From assembly GCF_000359585.1 (NCBI RefSeq), contig NZ_APMH01000006.1, positions 1 to 64,000 of the forward strand: a stretch of DNA of 64,000 bases, written 5' to 3'. Below the pieces are notes generated by a model. That model was not told the DNA's origin and made no database searches. It was given only the letters and a program-made list of their open reading frames with translations. Source of the stretch: Clostridium tyrobutyricum DSM 2637 = ATCC 25755 = JCM 11008 (GTDB taxonomy: Bacteria; Bacillota; Clostridia; Clostridiales; Clostridiaceae). Made by a program: the position numbers and the translations under genes. Shown here in pieces: positions 54,552 through 63,816 of the stretch (positions are counted from its first letter, which is position 1; every line of letters starts with the position of its first letter).

Positions 54552-54683
54552 ATTAATCCCCCCAAAAAGTTAAAATAATAATTGCTGCTATTAACATGAT
54601 TATATCATAATGGATAAATTTACAATAATTTAAATTATAACAAAGTACAGTACTGTCAAAATTTAAACACATAAGTAAATTCC

Positions 54684-54712
54684 TTGTATTATTTTAATAG
54701 TAATATTATAAT
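54684..54712 (+). promoter_or_regulatory. Probable SigA promoter of greA
   Basis: TTGTAT (54684-54689), a 17-base spacer and TATAAT (54707-54712), leaving about 62 bases before greA. Confidence 0.6.
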
Positions 54713-54781
54713 ATAGTAAGATGATTTGTATACATATTTTTAAGAATAATATATCATAAATTTAGAATAGTAGGTGGTTTT

Positions 54782-55246
54782 ATGCAGAATTTAACATTAA
54801 CAGAATCAGGCAAGAAAAAATTAGAAGAGGAACTTGAATATTTAAAAACAGTTAAAAGAGTTGAAATTAAGGCTGCTCTTAAGTCTGCACGTGCACAGGG
54901 TGATTTGAGTGAAAATGCAGATTATAGTGCTGCAAAAGATGACCAATCTATGACTGAAACGAGAATACAGGAACTTGAGGAACAGCTTAAAAATGCTATT
55001 ATAATAAAAAGTTCCGATGCTGCAGATGTATTTGATGTTAATAAGACTGCACTGGTAAGATTTTATGACATAGATGATACAGAAGAAGTTACTTTGGTAA
55101 GTTCTGTAGAAGCTGATGTTAAAAATATGAGGATAAGTATAGATTCTCCTTTAGGTAAGGCTTTATTTAAACTAAAGGTAGGTCAAAAGGCTACAGTTGA
55201 TTCTCCTGATGGAAATTATGATGTTAAAGTAGAAAAATTATTGTAG
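54782..55246 (+). CDS. greA: Transcription elongation factor GreA
   Basis: The 154-residue protein has the N-terminal coiled coil (LTESGKKKLEEELEYLKTVKRVEI) with the acidic tip motif ARAQGDLSENADYSAAKD, and the C-terminal FKBP-like domain (PLGKALFKLKVGQKATVD). It rescues backtracked RNA polymerase. Ribosome site TAGGTGG. The sequence is somewhat divergent in the C-terminal half; a second, more typical GreA elsewhere in the genome would not be surprising. Confidence 0.9.
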   Translation: MQNLTLTESGKKKLEEELEYLKTVKRVEIKAALKSARAQGDLSENADYSAAKDDQSMTETRIQELEEQLKNAIIIKSSDAADVFDVNKTALVRFYDIDDTEEVTLVSSVEADVKNMRISIDSPLGKALFKLKVGQKATVDSPDGNYDVKVEKLL

Positions 55247-55272
55247 AATAACGTATTCTACAATAATTTTAT
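55237..55272. terminator. Bidirectional terminator
   Basis: A 14-bp perfect stem ATTATTGTAGAATA / TATTCTACAATAAT with a 3-base loop and a following T-run; it overlaps the greA stop and serves the convergent flavin-reductase gene. Confidence 0.9.
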
Positions 55273-55838
55273 TTTTTTCTTTTCACTGAGTAGCCAAATT
55301 TACCACTTGGTTTTGAAGAAATTTTAAAATATTCTCCATGAGAATAGCAGATAAGGTTAGCTTTTTCTAAATGTATTTTTCCATTTTTTGAGATAACATT
55401 TTCATCTACATTAACGGACAATATATTAGATAAAAAAAGATGGTGACTACCTAGAGGAATTATATTTTTTACTTTACATTCTAAATTTACAGGACAGTTT
55501 TCAATATAAGGTACATTGATTTTTGTACTATCTTTTAAATTAAATTTACAAGCCTTTATTTTATCTGTATTCCTTCCAGATTTAACTCCACAAAAATCTA
55601 ATACCCGTGTCATTGACGAACTAGGAAGATTTACTGAAAATTCCTTAGTCTCTTTTATATATTCATATGAAAGTCTATCAGGTCTTATGGATATTGAAAT
55701 CATTGGAGGCTTTGTACACACAGTTCCAACCCAGGCTGCGGTAAATACATTTACTTTTCCAGACTTATTTCTTGAGGTTACAAGTACTGCAGGAACAGGA
55801 TTTAGCATGCAGCTTCCCTTAAAAGCAATTTTATTCAT
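55269..55838 (-). CDS. Flavin reductase family protein
   Basis: The 189-residue protein has the flavin-reductase/FMN-binding split-barrel pattern: MLNPVPAVLVTSRNKSGKVN and FTAAWVGTVCTKPPMISISI at the N-terminus, then EYIKETKEFSVNLPS. Members bind FMN and often act as rubredoxin- or oxygen-linked reductases in anaerobes. AAGGATAG precedes the start. Confidence 0.88.
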   Translation of the reverse strand: MNKIAFKGSCMLNPVPAVLVTSRNKSGKVNVFTAAWVGTVCTKPPMISISIRPDRLSYEYIKETKEFSVNLPSSSMTRVLDFCGVKSGRNTDKIKACKFNLKDSTKINVPYIENCPVNLECKVKNIIPLGSHHLFLSNILSVNVDENVISKNGKIHLEKANLICYSHGEYFKISSKPSGKFGYSVKRKK

Positions 55839-55877
55839 AAATTCACTATCCTTTTTTAAATTCTTTATAATAACAAG

Positions 55878-55898
55878 CCCACAAAATGCATTTGTGGG
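55878..55898 (-). terminator. Hairpin after the DEAD-box gene, possible terminator
   Basis: An 8-bp perfect stem CCCACAAA / TTTGTGGG around ATGCA; the following bases on the minus strand are only moderately T-rich. Confidence 0.6.
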
Positions 55899-55908
55899 TA
55901 TTGAATAA

Positions 55909-57495
55909 TTATCTGTTTTTAGATTTTTTGCTCTTTGCGACTTCCACAGAAACTCTTCTTCCCTGGAATTTTTTCCCGTTGGTCTTTTTTAATATAATTG
56001 AAGCAATACTTTCAGATACGTTTATAAATGTAAATTTGTTTAATATATCTATATCACCGATTTCATGCGCTTCAACGGATGATGTTTCAGTTATGAATTT
56101 AATTAGCTTTCTTGGAGTTATATTATCCATTCTTCCTATGGACAAAAACAATCTTATTTCTTCATCTATATTTTTATTTATAGAGTTTTCTTTATAGTCA
56201 AAACTTATTTCATTGTCGAAAACTATTTTCATAAGTGCAGCTGCTACATCAACTAGATTATATTCCTCATCTAATTCAGTTGCTATAGGAATAAAGTTTT
56301 TAAAATTATTTTCACTTAATGTAGTTTTTATTTTTTCTGCAATATGTTTATATTTAGCTTCAAATATGTCATCAACTGTAGGTACTTCTTTCCTTTTTAT
56401 TTTGCTCTTTGTATATTTTTCTATTTGTTTTAAAAGTATATATTCTCTTGGAGTTACAAGGGAGTAGGCAATACCTTCCTTATTTGCTCTTCCGGTTCTT
56501 CCTATTCTGTGTACATAATATTCTGTATCTTGAGGCAGGTCATAGTTTATAACGTGGGATACATTTTCTACATCTATACCTCTTGCAGCTACATCTGTTG
56601 CAATTAAAAATTCTAAACTTCCATCTTTGAATTTTCTAAGAGTGTTCATTCTTTGATTTTGATTCATATCTCCATGCATACCCTCTACATTATAGCCTCT
56701 TGCCTGCATGGATTCTACAAGTTCATCAACACCTCTTTTTGTCTTGCAGAATATTATAGCACTGGAAGGTTCATCTACGTCCAGTATCCTGCACAAAGAT
56801 TCAAATCTGTCTTTGTGTTTAATTTCATAATAATATTGTTTTATTTTTTCAACAGTTAATGTATTTTTTTCTATTTTAATATATTTAGTGTCTTTACTCA
56901 TATATTTGGATGCTAATTTTTTTATTTGATTTGGCATAGTTGCGGAAAATAATAAGGTTTGTCTGTTAGGATTGGTATTTTTTATTATACTTTCTATATC
57001 ATCTATGAAACCCATATCCAACATTTCGTCAGCTTCATCCATTATTAAAAATTGTATTTTACTCAAATCTATTGTGTGTCTTCGTATGTGGTCTATTATT
57101 CTACCAGGAGTACCAACTACTACATCTATTCCTTTTTTTAATGATCTTATTTGTCTATCAATAGGTTGACCGCCATATATTGGCATAAGACGTATTTTGC
57201 TGAATTTAACTAGTTTACTTAATTCATCATTTACTTGAATTGCAAGTTCTCTTGTAGGTGTGAGTATAAGCGTAGATATATGATTGCTATTATGATCTAT
57301 TTTACTTAGCATCGGAGCGCCAAATGCCAGAGTTTTTCCAGTACCTGTTTGTGCCTGACCTATTACATCGTGTCCTTCCAATATTACAGGAATGGATTCT
57401 GCTTGAATTTGAGAAGGTTCTTCAAATCCTAAAGCATCTATTGACTGAAGTATTTTAGGCTCCAAATTTAAATTGCTGAAATTCATATTACTCAT
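55909..57495 (-). CDS. DEAD-box ATP-dependent RNA helicase
   Basis: The 528-residue protein has the full set of DEAD-box motifs: AQTGTGKT (I), PTRELA (Ia), GTPGR (Ib), DEAD (II), SAT (III), ARGID (V) and HRIGRTGR (VI), followed by a C-terminal RNA-binding DbpA-like domain (about 430-520) that ends in a basic tail. It is a CshA/DeaD-type helicase. GAGGAG precedes the ATG. Confidence 0.93.
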   Translation of the reverse strand: MSNMNFSNLNLEPKILQSIDALGFEEPSQIQAESIPVILEGHDVIGQAQTGTGKTLAFGAPMLSKIDHNSNHISTLILTPTRELAIQVNDELSKLVKFSKIRLMPIYGGQPIDRQIRSLKKGIDVVVGTPGRIIDHIRRHTIDLSKIQFLIMDEADEMLDMGFIDDIESIIKNTNPNRQTLLFSATMPNQIKKLASKYMSKDTKYIKIEKNTLTVEKIKQYYYEIKHKDRFESLCRILDVDEPSSAIIFCKTKRGVDELVESMQARGYNVEGMHGDMNQNQRMNTLRKFKDGSLEFLIATDVAARGIDVENVSHVINYDLPQDTEYYVHRIGRTGRANKEGIAYSLVTPREYILLKQIEKYTKSKIKRKEVPTVDDIFEAKYKHIAEKIKTTLSENNFKNFIPIATELDEEYNLVDVAAALMKIVFDNEISFDYKENSINKNIDEEIRLFLSIGRMDNITPRKLIKFITETSSVEAHEIGDIDILNKFTFINVSESIASIILKKTNGKKFQGRRVSVEVAKSKKSKNR

Positions 57496-57668
57496 TAAAA
57501 CTCCTCTTTCTTTTTTATATTACAAAACAAATCCTATCATAACATAGTATTGTAATATTATCAAATTCTAATTCACATTTTATAAGATTATTCTAATTTA
57601 ATTATGATATAATGTAATATAAACAAAAAGTTTAAACTATGTATTTGTTAATTTTAGAGGAGAATTAT

Positions 57669-58901
57669 ATGTTTGATGCTGTCCAAAAGACTTTATTTAA
57701 TGGAATAAAACTTATCACTATAAAAAAAGATACTCAAATTTCGGCCTTGCATTTTGGAATAAAAGTAGGGTCTATGTATGAGCTTCCCCAGGAAAATGGA
57801 ATGTCACATTTTATAGAACATATGCTTTTTAAAGGCACTAAAAAAAGAGATAATGAAAAGTTGAACAGGGATTTGGAAAATTTAGGAGGAGAGTATAATG
57901 CATATACGGACAATACCTCAACAGTGTATAGTATTACAAGTTTAGGGGAAGAATTAGAGAAATCTATAGAAATAATGTCTGATATGATAATTAATCCTGA
58001 ATTTAATGTTGAAGAATTGGAAAAAGAGAGAAATGTAATATTATCTGAAATAAGATCTAATAAAGATGATATAGAGCAGCTCAGCTTTATGCAGATAAAT
58101 AAAATTGGATTTAAAAATAGTTCACTTAGATATGATATCTGTGGAAGTGAAAAAAATGTAACTAGATTTACAAGGGAGGATCTGGTTGAATTTTATAATA
58201 GGTACTATTTACCCAATAATTGTTTTATATCTGTTGTATCTCCTTATGAACATGAGAAGGTTATAAATATTATACTTAGGTATTTAAAAAATTGGAAGCC
58301 TAAATCTATTGAACTCAAAAACATTGTAGTTGAAAATAATTTTCCATGTAAAAAGATATTTTATAAGAGAGATATAGAACAGAGCAGTATAATGTTCTTA
58401 TTTACATGTTACGGATTGGATAAAAAACAGGAACTGGCTCTTAGAATACTAAGCTATAAATTAGGAGAAAGTCCAAATTCAATACTATTTAGAAAGTTAA
58501 GAGAGGAAAATGGATTTGGATATGATATTTATACGGATCTTGATTTAACGGAGTATGTAAAAACATTATATATATATGCAACTGTAAATGAGGAAAATAT
58601 TCAGGAAGCCATTGATATTATCTTAAGTTGTATTGAACATATAAAGGAAGAAAAAATAATCTTTGATAAAGATAGTATTATAACTATGAAAAAGGCTTTA
58701 AAGACATCCATTGCTTTTACTTTAGATGATAGTACTGATATTGGAAATTATGTAATTACTCAATCAATGGATGAACAAAGCATATTTAAATTCAATGATG
58801 ATATTAAAGAAATGGAAAATATAAAGGACAGCCATATATATGAAGTTGCCAGAAAGGTTTTAAATAATCCTACAATATATATATTGAAGAGTAGTAAATA
58901 A
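57669..58901 (+). CDS. M16-family zinc peptidase
   Basis: The 410-residue protein has the inverted zinc motif H-x-x-E-H in MSHFIEHMLFKGTKKR near residue 47 and the downstream Glu in ERNVILSEIRSN near residue 120, then the second, inactive half. It is the PqqL/YmxG type found in all clostridia. ATG 57669 follows AGAGGAG; a longer frame from 57639 lacks a ribosome site. Confidence 0.9.
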   Translation: MFDAVQKTLFNGIKLITIKKDTQISALHFGIKVGSMYELPQENGMSHFIEHMLFKGTKKRDNEKLNRDLENLGGEYNAYTDNTSTVYSITSLGEELEKSIEIMSDMIINPEFNVEELEKERNVILSEIRSNKDDIEQLSFMQINKIGFKNSSLRYDICGSEKNVTRFTREDLVEFYNRYYLPNNCFISVVSPYEHEKVINIILRYLKNWKPKSIELKNIVVENNFPCKKIFYKRDIEQSSIMFLFTCYGLDKKQELALRILSYKLGESPNSILFRKLREENGFGYDIYTDLDLTEYVKTLYIYATVNEENIQEAIDIILSCIEHIKEEKIIFDKDSIITMKKALKTSIAFTLDDSTDIGNYVITQSMDEQSIFKFNDDIKEMENIKDSHIYEVARKVLNNPTIYILKSSK

Positions 58902-58925
58902 TAAGGAGATAGATTTTAAATATTT

Positions 58926-59771
58926 ATGAATAAAAATAATATAAATTTAGTAACGGATATAAAAGTTCAAAAGGGAAATAAAAATAGAGTAAATGTATAT
59001 ATAGATTATGAATTCTCATTTTCCTGCAGCAGAGAACTTGTATATAGATACAGAATAGATAAGAATGAATATATAGATTTGGGTTATATAAAGGGCATAA
59101 TCCATGAGGACAACTATATAAAATGTAAGAGTTCAGCTCTCAATATTTTAGAAAGAAATTATAAAACGGAAAAACAAATAAGCGATAAACTTCTTAAAAA
59201 AGGATATGATATAGATACGGTTTTGAGAACTTTAAACTTTTTAAAAGATTATAAATTTGTGGATGACAATAAATTTGCATCATTATACGCAGAAGAAAAA
59301 ATCCGAATCTGTGGAAGGAACAAGATAAAACATGAATTAGTAAAGAAAGGTATAGAAAAGTGTATGATAGACAGAATTTTAAGTGATATGGATAAAGGTC
59401 AATATGAAGAAAATGCTTTAAATTGTGCTAGAAAGAAATATGATATAATTATTAAATCTGAAAATAATTTTCAGAAGGTTTATCTAAAACTTGGCAGTTA
59501 CTTGACTAGAAGAGGATATGAAATAGAACTTGCTAAAAATATTCTAAAAAAGATAATAAAAAAAGATGATTTTATTCAACAAGAAAAAATTTCCAAAAAA
59601 GACACCAATCCCCTATACGATATTGCAAAAAAAAGGTATAATATAATAACAAGGTCTGAAAATGATATTAATAAAATAAATAGAAGACTTAGTCAATATC
59701 TAATGAGAAGGGGATATTTATGGGAAGATATAAAGCAAGTTTTAAGAAAGATTATGCAAGAGGATATCTAA
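58926..59771 (+). CDS. recX: RecX-type regulator with a duplicated C-terminal unit
   Basis: The 281-residue protein has the RecX three-helix units beginning RYRIDKNEYID and LNILERNYKTEKQISDKLLKKGYD, then LNFLKDYKFVDDNKFASLYAEEK. Compared with common RecX proteins of about 150-220 residues, it has an extra unit: ARKKYDIIIKSENN...YLTRRGYE (residues 162-205) and AKKRYNIITRSEND...YLMRRGYL (238-280) repeat the same pattern. RecX inhibits or modulates RecA filaments. No recA in the window. Confidence 0.82.
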   Translation: MNKNNINLVTDIKVQKGNKNRVNVYIDYEFSFSCSRELVYRYRIDKNEYIDLGYIKGIIHEDNYIKCKSSALNILERNYKTEKQISDKLLKKGYDIDTVLRTLNFLKDYKFVDDNKFASLYAEEKIRICGRNKIKHELVKKGIEKCMIDRILSDMDKGQYEENALNCARKKYDIIIKSENNFQKVYLKLGSYLTRRGYEIELAKNILKKIIKKDDFIQQEKISKKDTNPLYDIAKKRYNIITRSENDINKINRRLSQYLMRRGYLWEDIKQVLRKIMQEDI

Positions 59772-59856
59772 CTTGATATTTTCATATAGACTGTAAATTA
59801 TGTATTCATCATAGGGATTTCTTTTATTTTAGATACTTTAAAAGGTGGTTGTTATT

Positions 59857-61050
59857 ATGAAAATAAATCCCGTAACACTTATAATAACTCTAGTATTTTT
59901 ATATCCTGTTTTAAGAGGATTTTTGTTTAAATTTTCCTCAAAAGATTTAAAAATTGAAATTGATGATGCCGGCAGAAATATATCTTTTATAATAGCTATA
60001 ATATCAGGTATATATTTTGGAAAGAAAATATTTATACAACATGATCAGGGGATATACAAAAGAATTTATTACTATATACCTCAGCAGATACTTAACTATC
60101 TAGAAAATAATAATTTGATAATATATGCAATTGTAATACCCATAACTGTTTTTATTATCTATAGAATTATCAAATTGCTTTTGGATATACTAAATTGTGT
60201 TACATTTTATCCTGCATTGGATAGTATAGAGAAATTCCTTATTTCAAAAGGTAATTTGTTTAAACGAATAATTGGAATGATATTTCAATTGCCTAAGGCT
60301 GTATGCTATATATTATTGCTAACCTTTATACTAAATATATTATCTATGTTTAATATAAATGATAAATTGAATGGATATCTTGAAGCTTCCAGGACTTATG
60401 AAACTATTTGCAAGAGTATAGTTATACCTGTTACCAATTCGACTATTGCAAAAAATCTTCCCAATATATTGAATAATTCTTTCAGGATAGTTATAAGAGA
60501 AGCAAACTCCCAAAAGGAGATTCAATCCAATGCATCTATTCCACTAAAACAATTTGATAATAGAAAGGCTGTAGTATATTACAACGGAGTAACTTTGGAT
60601 GAAGGAGTTAAATCAAATGCTCAAATTAATAAATTGGCAAGAGAATTAGGGTCTGAGGGGACTGAAACTATAGATAAGGCTGACAATTTATATAATTGGA
60701 TTGGTTCAAATATATCATATGATCATGCAAAAGCTAACAAAGTTTTGAATAATGATTTCAATGTAAGCTCTGGAGCTATACCGGCTTTCGAAACTAGAAA
60801 GGGAATTTGTTTTGACTATGCTTCTCTATATGTAGCTATGGCAAGAGCAAATAACTTAAAAGTCAGGCTGATAACAGGAGAAGGATTTAATGGAGTAAGT
60901 TGGGTTAGTCATGCATGGAATCAAGTATATATACCTGAAAAGGGTAAATGGATAAATGTAGACACAACTTTTTATAAAGGTGGAAATTATTTTAACAATT
61001 CCAGATTTAATCTTGATCATAGAAATGCTCAAATAGCAGGTGAATGGTAA
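59857..61050 (+). CDS. Transglutaminase-like membrane protein
   Basis: The 397-residue protein has four to five N-terminal membrane helices (residues 1-180) followed by a C-terminal transglutaminase-like domain with the Cys-His-Asp triad: Cys in RKGICFDYASL near residue 308, His in SHAWNQVY near 353 and Asp in NVDTTF near 371. The catalytic domain should face outside. ATG 59857 follows AAAGGTGG. Likely a protease or crosslinking enzyme acting on cell-surface protein; substrate unknown. Confidence 0.87.
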   Translation: MKINPVTLIITLVFLYPVLRGFLFKFSSKDLKIEIDDAGRNISFIIAIISGIYFGKKIFIQHDQGIYKRIYYYIPQQILNYLENNNLIIYAIVIPITVFIIYRIIKLLLDILNCVTFYPALDSIEKFLISKGNLFKRIIGMIFQLPKAVCYILLLTFILNILSMFNINDKLNGYLEASRTYETICKSIVIPVTNSTIAKNLPNILNNSFRIVIREANSQKEIQSNASIPLKQFDNRKAVVYYNGVTLDEGVKSNAQINKLARELGSEGTETIDKADNLYNWIGSNISYDHAKANKVLNNDFNVSSGAIPAFETRKGICFDYASLYVAMARANNLKVRLITGEGFNGVSWVSHAWNQVYIPEKGKWINVDTTFYKGGNYFNNSRFNLDHRNAQIAGEW

Positions 61051-61063
61051 ATTATATTACCAT

Positions 61064-61423
61064 TTACTTTGATCTTGATATATATTTTTTAAGTAAAATA
61101 TTTATTGCCATTTCACAATCTTTATCAGAATTATCTAAACACCATGCGGTATTGAATGAAATCAATGCCTTTTTGGTGTTTTTTAGCATAGTGTAACAAT
61201 ATCCTAAATTAAAAAAGTATTTACTTTCCCTTTTTAAATTAATTGCCTCCTTTAATTTAGGAATTGCCTTTGAGTATTCCTTTAATTTTATGAGACAAAC
61301 TGCAGAATTGTATAGTGAAGATACTTCGTTATCCTTTAATTTTATTGCTTTTTCATATAGGACAATGGCTTTTTTATAATCCCTATCATTGTAGTATTCG
61401 TTGGCTTTTTGAAAGTACTTCAT
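61064..61423 (-). CDS. TPR-repeat protein
   Basis: The 119-residue protein consists of three tetratricopeptide units: AxEYYNDRDYKKAIVLYEKAI, NSAVCLIKLKEYSKAIPKLKEAI and NLGYCYTMLKNTKKALISFNTAW. ATG 61423 is chosen because AAAGGAGG lies 7 bases upstream; the longer frame begins without one. It likely serves as a protein scaffold; no partner is evident. Confidence 0.85.
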   Translation of the reverse strand: MKYFQKANEYYNDRDYKKAIVLYEKAIKLKDNEVSSLYNSAVCLIKLKEYSKAIPKLKEAINLKRESKYFFNLGYCYTMLKNTKKALISFNTAWCLDNSDKDCEMAINILLKKYISRSK

Positions 61424-61519
61424 TGTATCCTCCTTTATTGTACTTGAAGTCATTAACAAATTATATGTATAAAATATTCCTATATAATAATTTATATCCA
61501 AATTACTTAAAAATATTCT

Positions 61520-61560
61520 TATAAAAAAATTAAGGAGCTTAAGTATAGAACTTTAGCTCC
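61520..61560 (-). terminator. Terminator after the ABC permease gene
   Basis: A stem GGAGCT-TAAG / CTTT-AGCTCC with one mismatch, followed on the minus strand by a TTTTTTT run. Confidence 0.8.
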
Positions 61561-61566
61561 ATTTAA

Positions 61567-62370
61567 CTAATGCATTAGTTTCTTTTTGATTTTATTTTCT
61601 GCCAATTCCACAAGTTTATACATAAGATATGCAAGTACTGCAAGTATTATTATACTAACCATTACTGTATCCAGCTGTGATATCTGCCCTCCATATATTA
61701 TGAGGAACCCTAGTCCTTCCTTTGCAACAAGAAATTCTCCCATAATTACACCTACCCAGGAAAGCCCTACATTTATCTTTAAGGTGGATACCAATGTTGG
61801 AACTGAAGCTGGCATTATAAGATGTGTCAATATTTGAAACCTTGAAGCTCCGAAGGTTTTTAATAACCTTATCTTGTCTTTATCAACTTCTCTAAAACCA
61901 TTTAATACTGTAAGTATAGTTACGACTATGCATATTAAAACAGTTACCATAACTATGGCTGACATGCCATTTCCAACCCAGAATATTATAATTGGTGCCA
62001 ATGCTATTTTAGGAAGGGCATTTAATACAACTAGATATGGATCAAGTACATCTGATACAAAATCCGACAGCCAAAGAAGTATAGCTATTAAGGTTCCTAA
62101 AATTGTGCTTAAAAGAAAACCTATTATTGTTTCAATACAGGTTATACCTATATGTTTGAATAGAGTACCTTCCAGATAAAGCTTGATTAAATTTTTAAAC
62201 ATTCTAGATGGAGTGCTAGTTAAAAAGGGATCTATCCAATTTAGATCTCCGGCCATTTCCCATAGTGCAAAGAAAATTACTAATATGAGCAATCTGGATA
62301 TAAATATTTTCTTCTTTCTTGTGATGATGCTTTTTATATATTTTTCATGTTCTTTCAAGTTATCTATCAT
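61567..62370 (-). CDS. ABC transporter permease, SsuC/TauC type
   Basis: The 267-residue protein has six membrane segments and the permease motif around AxxxGASRFQILTHLIMP near residue 175, in the arrangement of the nitrate/sulfonate/taurine group. ATG 62370 lies 11 bases inside the end of the ATPase gene, with AAGGAGC in front. No binding protein is encoded next to it. Confidence 0.87.
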   Translation of the reverse strand: MIDNLKEHEKYIKSIITRKKKIFISRLLILVIFFALWEMAGDLNWIDPFLTSTPSRMFKNLIKLYLEGTLFKHIGITCIETIIGFLLSTILGTLIAILLWLSDFVSDVLDPYLVVLNALPKIALAPIIIFWVGNGMSAIVMVTVLICIVVTILTVLNGFREVDKDKIRLLKTFGASRFQILTHLIMPASVPTLVSTLKINVGLSWVGVIMGEFLVAKEGLGFLIIYGGQISQLDTVMVSIIILAVLAYLMYKLVELAENKIKKKLMH

Positions 62371-63127
62371 TATAATTTAGCTCCTTCCACACATTATTGA
62401 AGTAAATCCTGAATTCAGAATCTTCCCTGGATTCCAATGGTGAATCATAGGATTGACTAAATTTTATGTTGAATATTGTCTTTAATTTTGCAGGTCTGTT
62501 GGATAGTACTAAAACTCTATTGGACATGGAAATTGCTTCAGCTATATCATGGGTTACCATTATAACTGTTTTACCTTCTTTTTTTAATATTTTATATATT
62601 TCATCACTTATATTTAATCTAGTCTGATAATCAAGAGCAGAAAATGGTTCGTCTAAAAGTAAAATTTCAGGATTCAAGGCCAAAGTTCTTATTAGAGCAA
62701 CTTTTTGACGCATACCTCCTGATAATTCATCTGGATAATAATTTATGAAGTCAATAAGACCGTAGTTTTTTAATAGTGCCATTAAGTTATCTCTGTATGA
62801 GGATATGGATTTATGTTGTATTCTTATTCCGAGTGTTATGTTGTTCCATACACTGGACCACTCAAATAGTTGATCTCTCTGAAACATGTATCCCATTTTT
62901 GAAGAAACAGATTCCAATTTTTTATTATCAACGTATATTTCACCGCTTGATGGCTTTATAAGTCCTGCTATTATGTTTAAAAGTGTACTTTTTCCGCAGC
63001 CAGAAGGACCGACTATACTTAAAAATTCGCCTTCTTTTACTGAAAAACTTATATCCTTTAAGGCTTCAGTGTATCCTTTAAGTGAATGATAATTCATATA
63101 TATATCTTTTACTGTTAGTTTATTCAA
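62360..63127 (-). CDS. ABC transporter ATP-binding protein, SsuB/TauB type
   Basis: The 255-residue ATPase has Walker A GPSGCGKSTLLN, signature LSGGMRQK, Walker B LLLDEPF and the H-loop VTHDIAEA. The start is TTG 63127 with GGGAGATGATA in front. It is the first gene of the two-gene unit and is divergent from the winged-helix gene at 63437. The substrate is probably an organosulfur, nitrogen or thiamine-precursor-like molecule, but the family is broad. Confidence 0.88.
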   Translation of the reverse strand: MNKLTVKDIYMNYHSLKGYTEALKDISFSVKEGEFLSIVGPSGCGKSTLLNIIAGLIKPSSGEIYVDNKKLESVSSKMGYMFQRDQLFEWSSVWNNITLGIRIQHKSISSYRDNLMALLKNYGLIDFINYYPDELSGGMRQKVALIRTLALNPEILLLDEPFSALDYQTRLNISDEIYKILKKEGKTVIMVTHDIAEAISMSNRVLVLSNRPAKLKTIFNIKFSQSYDSPLESREDSEFRIYFNNVWKELNYNDR

Positions 63128-63244
63128 TATATCATCTCCCTACATGCCTATTACAGGCTATGTTTTATTATATGAAGTGGATGATGGGAGTGTTCCTTAC
63201 AGAGGTTTGTTTAATTTTAGTTTTTGGTGGTATAATATAAAAAT

Positions 63245-63337
63245 GAACCTTAACATGAGATGTATTTAAATCTAAGCTAAATTGTATATTTAGATATAAT
63301 TTATTTAATTTAAATTTGAACCCTAACATATGATGTA
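63245..63337. repeat. Two imperfect 20-bp direct repeats
   Basis: GAACCTTAACATGAGATGTA (63245-63264) recurs as GAACCCTAACATATGATGTA (63318-63337), 17 of 20 identical, 73 bases apart. They lie in the divergent region between the ABC unit and the winged-helix gene. Confidence 0.55.
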
Positions 63338-63345
63338 ATAAGTAA

Positions 63346-63377
63346 ATTAATTGTGGCAATATATTGCCACAATTAAT
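63346..63377. promoter_or_regulatory. 32-bp perfect palindrome near the start of a winged-helix gene
   Basis: The palindrome (half-site ATTAATTGTGGCAATA) is centred between 63361 and 63362 and overlaps the region of a likely -35 for a TATAAT at 63380-63385. Such a long perfect dyad is likely an operator of a dimeric regulator, possibly the protein encoded at 63437; a cruciform or terminator role is the alternative. Confidence 0.6.
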
Positions 63378-63436
63378 GATATAATGTATATATCACTAAG
63401 ATAAATTGTATATAAAAATTAAAAGGAGAAATAATT

Positions 63437-63697
63437 ATGTCTAAGATAGGAATATCATTAAAAATACTTAATATTTTACTTGATGAAAATATACATAAGA
63501 CTGATGAAATATCGGAAAAAGTAGAAATACCTAAAAGAATTGTAAGATGGTATATAAATGGCCTTTTAGAAGCAGGAATGTATATAGAGTCATTTACAGG
63601 GAGATATGGTGGATATGTATTAAAAAAAGAATACTGTCAAAATAATGTTTATAAATTATTAACAAGTAAGTCAAATATTAAAAATAGTGCTACATAG
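63437..63697 (+). CDS. Small winged-helix (HTH_11-like) protein
   Basis: The 86-residue protein has the DeoR/HTH_11-type pattern: ISLKILNILLDENIHKTDEI, then the recognition helix EIPKRIVRWYINGLLEAGM and a wing FTGRYGGYVLKK. There is no ligand domain, so it is either a minimal regulator or a shortened relative of WYL-type regulators found beside CRISPR-Cas loci. AAAAGGAG lies 9 bases before the ATG. It lies directly upstream of cas6 on the same strand. Confidence 0.78.
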   Translation: MSKIGISLKILNILLDENIHKTDEISEKVEIPKRIVRWYINGLLEAGMYIESFTGRYGGYVLKKEYCQNNVYKLLTSKSNIKNSAT

Positions 63698-63816
63698 AGA
63701 TCATTAGATATAGTTATTCAATTTCTCTATAAATTTTAAAAATTATAAAGGAATTGAAATAAATAAATAGAATATAATAATTAATTATTATATTTAGTAA
63801 ATAAATGGAGGAATAT

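Noticed and set aside
63130-63175. Possible thiamine-pyrophosphate riboswitch upstream of the ABC ATPase gene
   Set aside because: GCCT-GTAAT-AGGC followed by AGGGA resembles the 3' arm, but the CTGAGA and upstream stem are missing.
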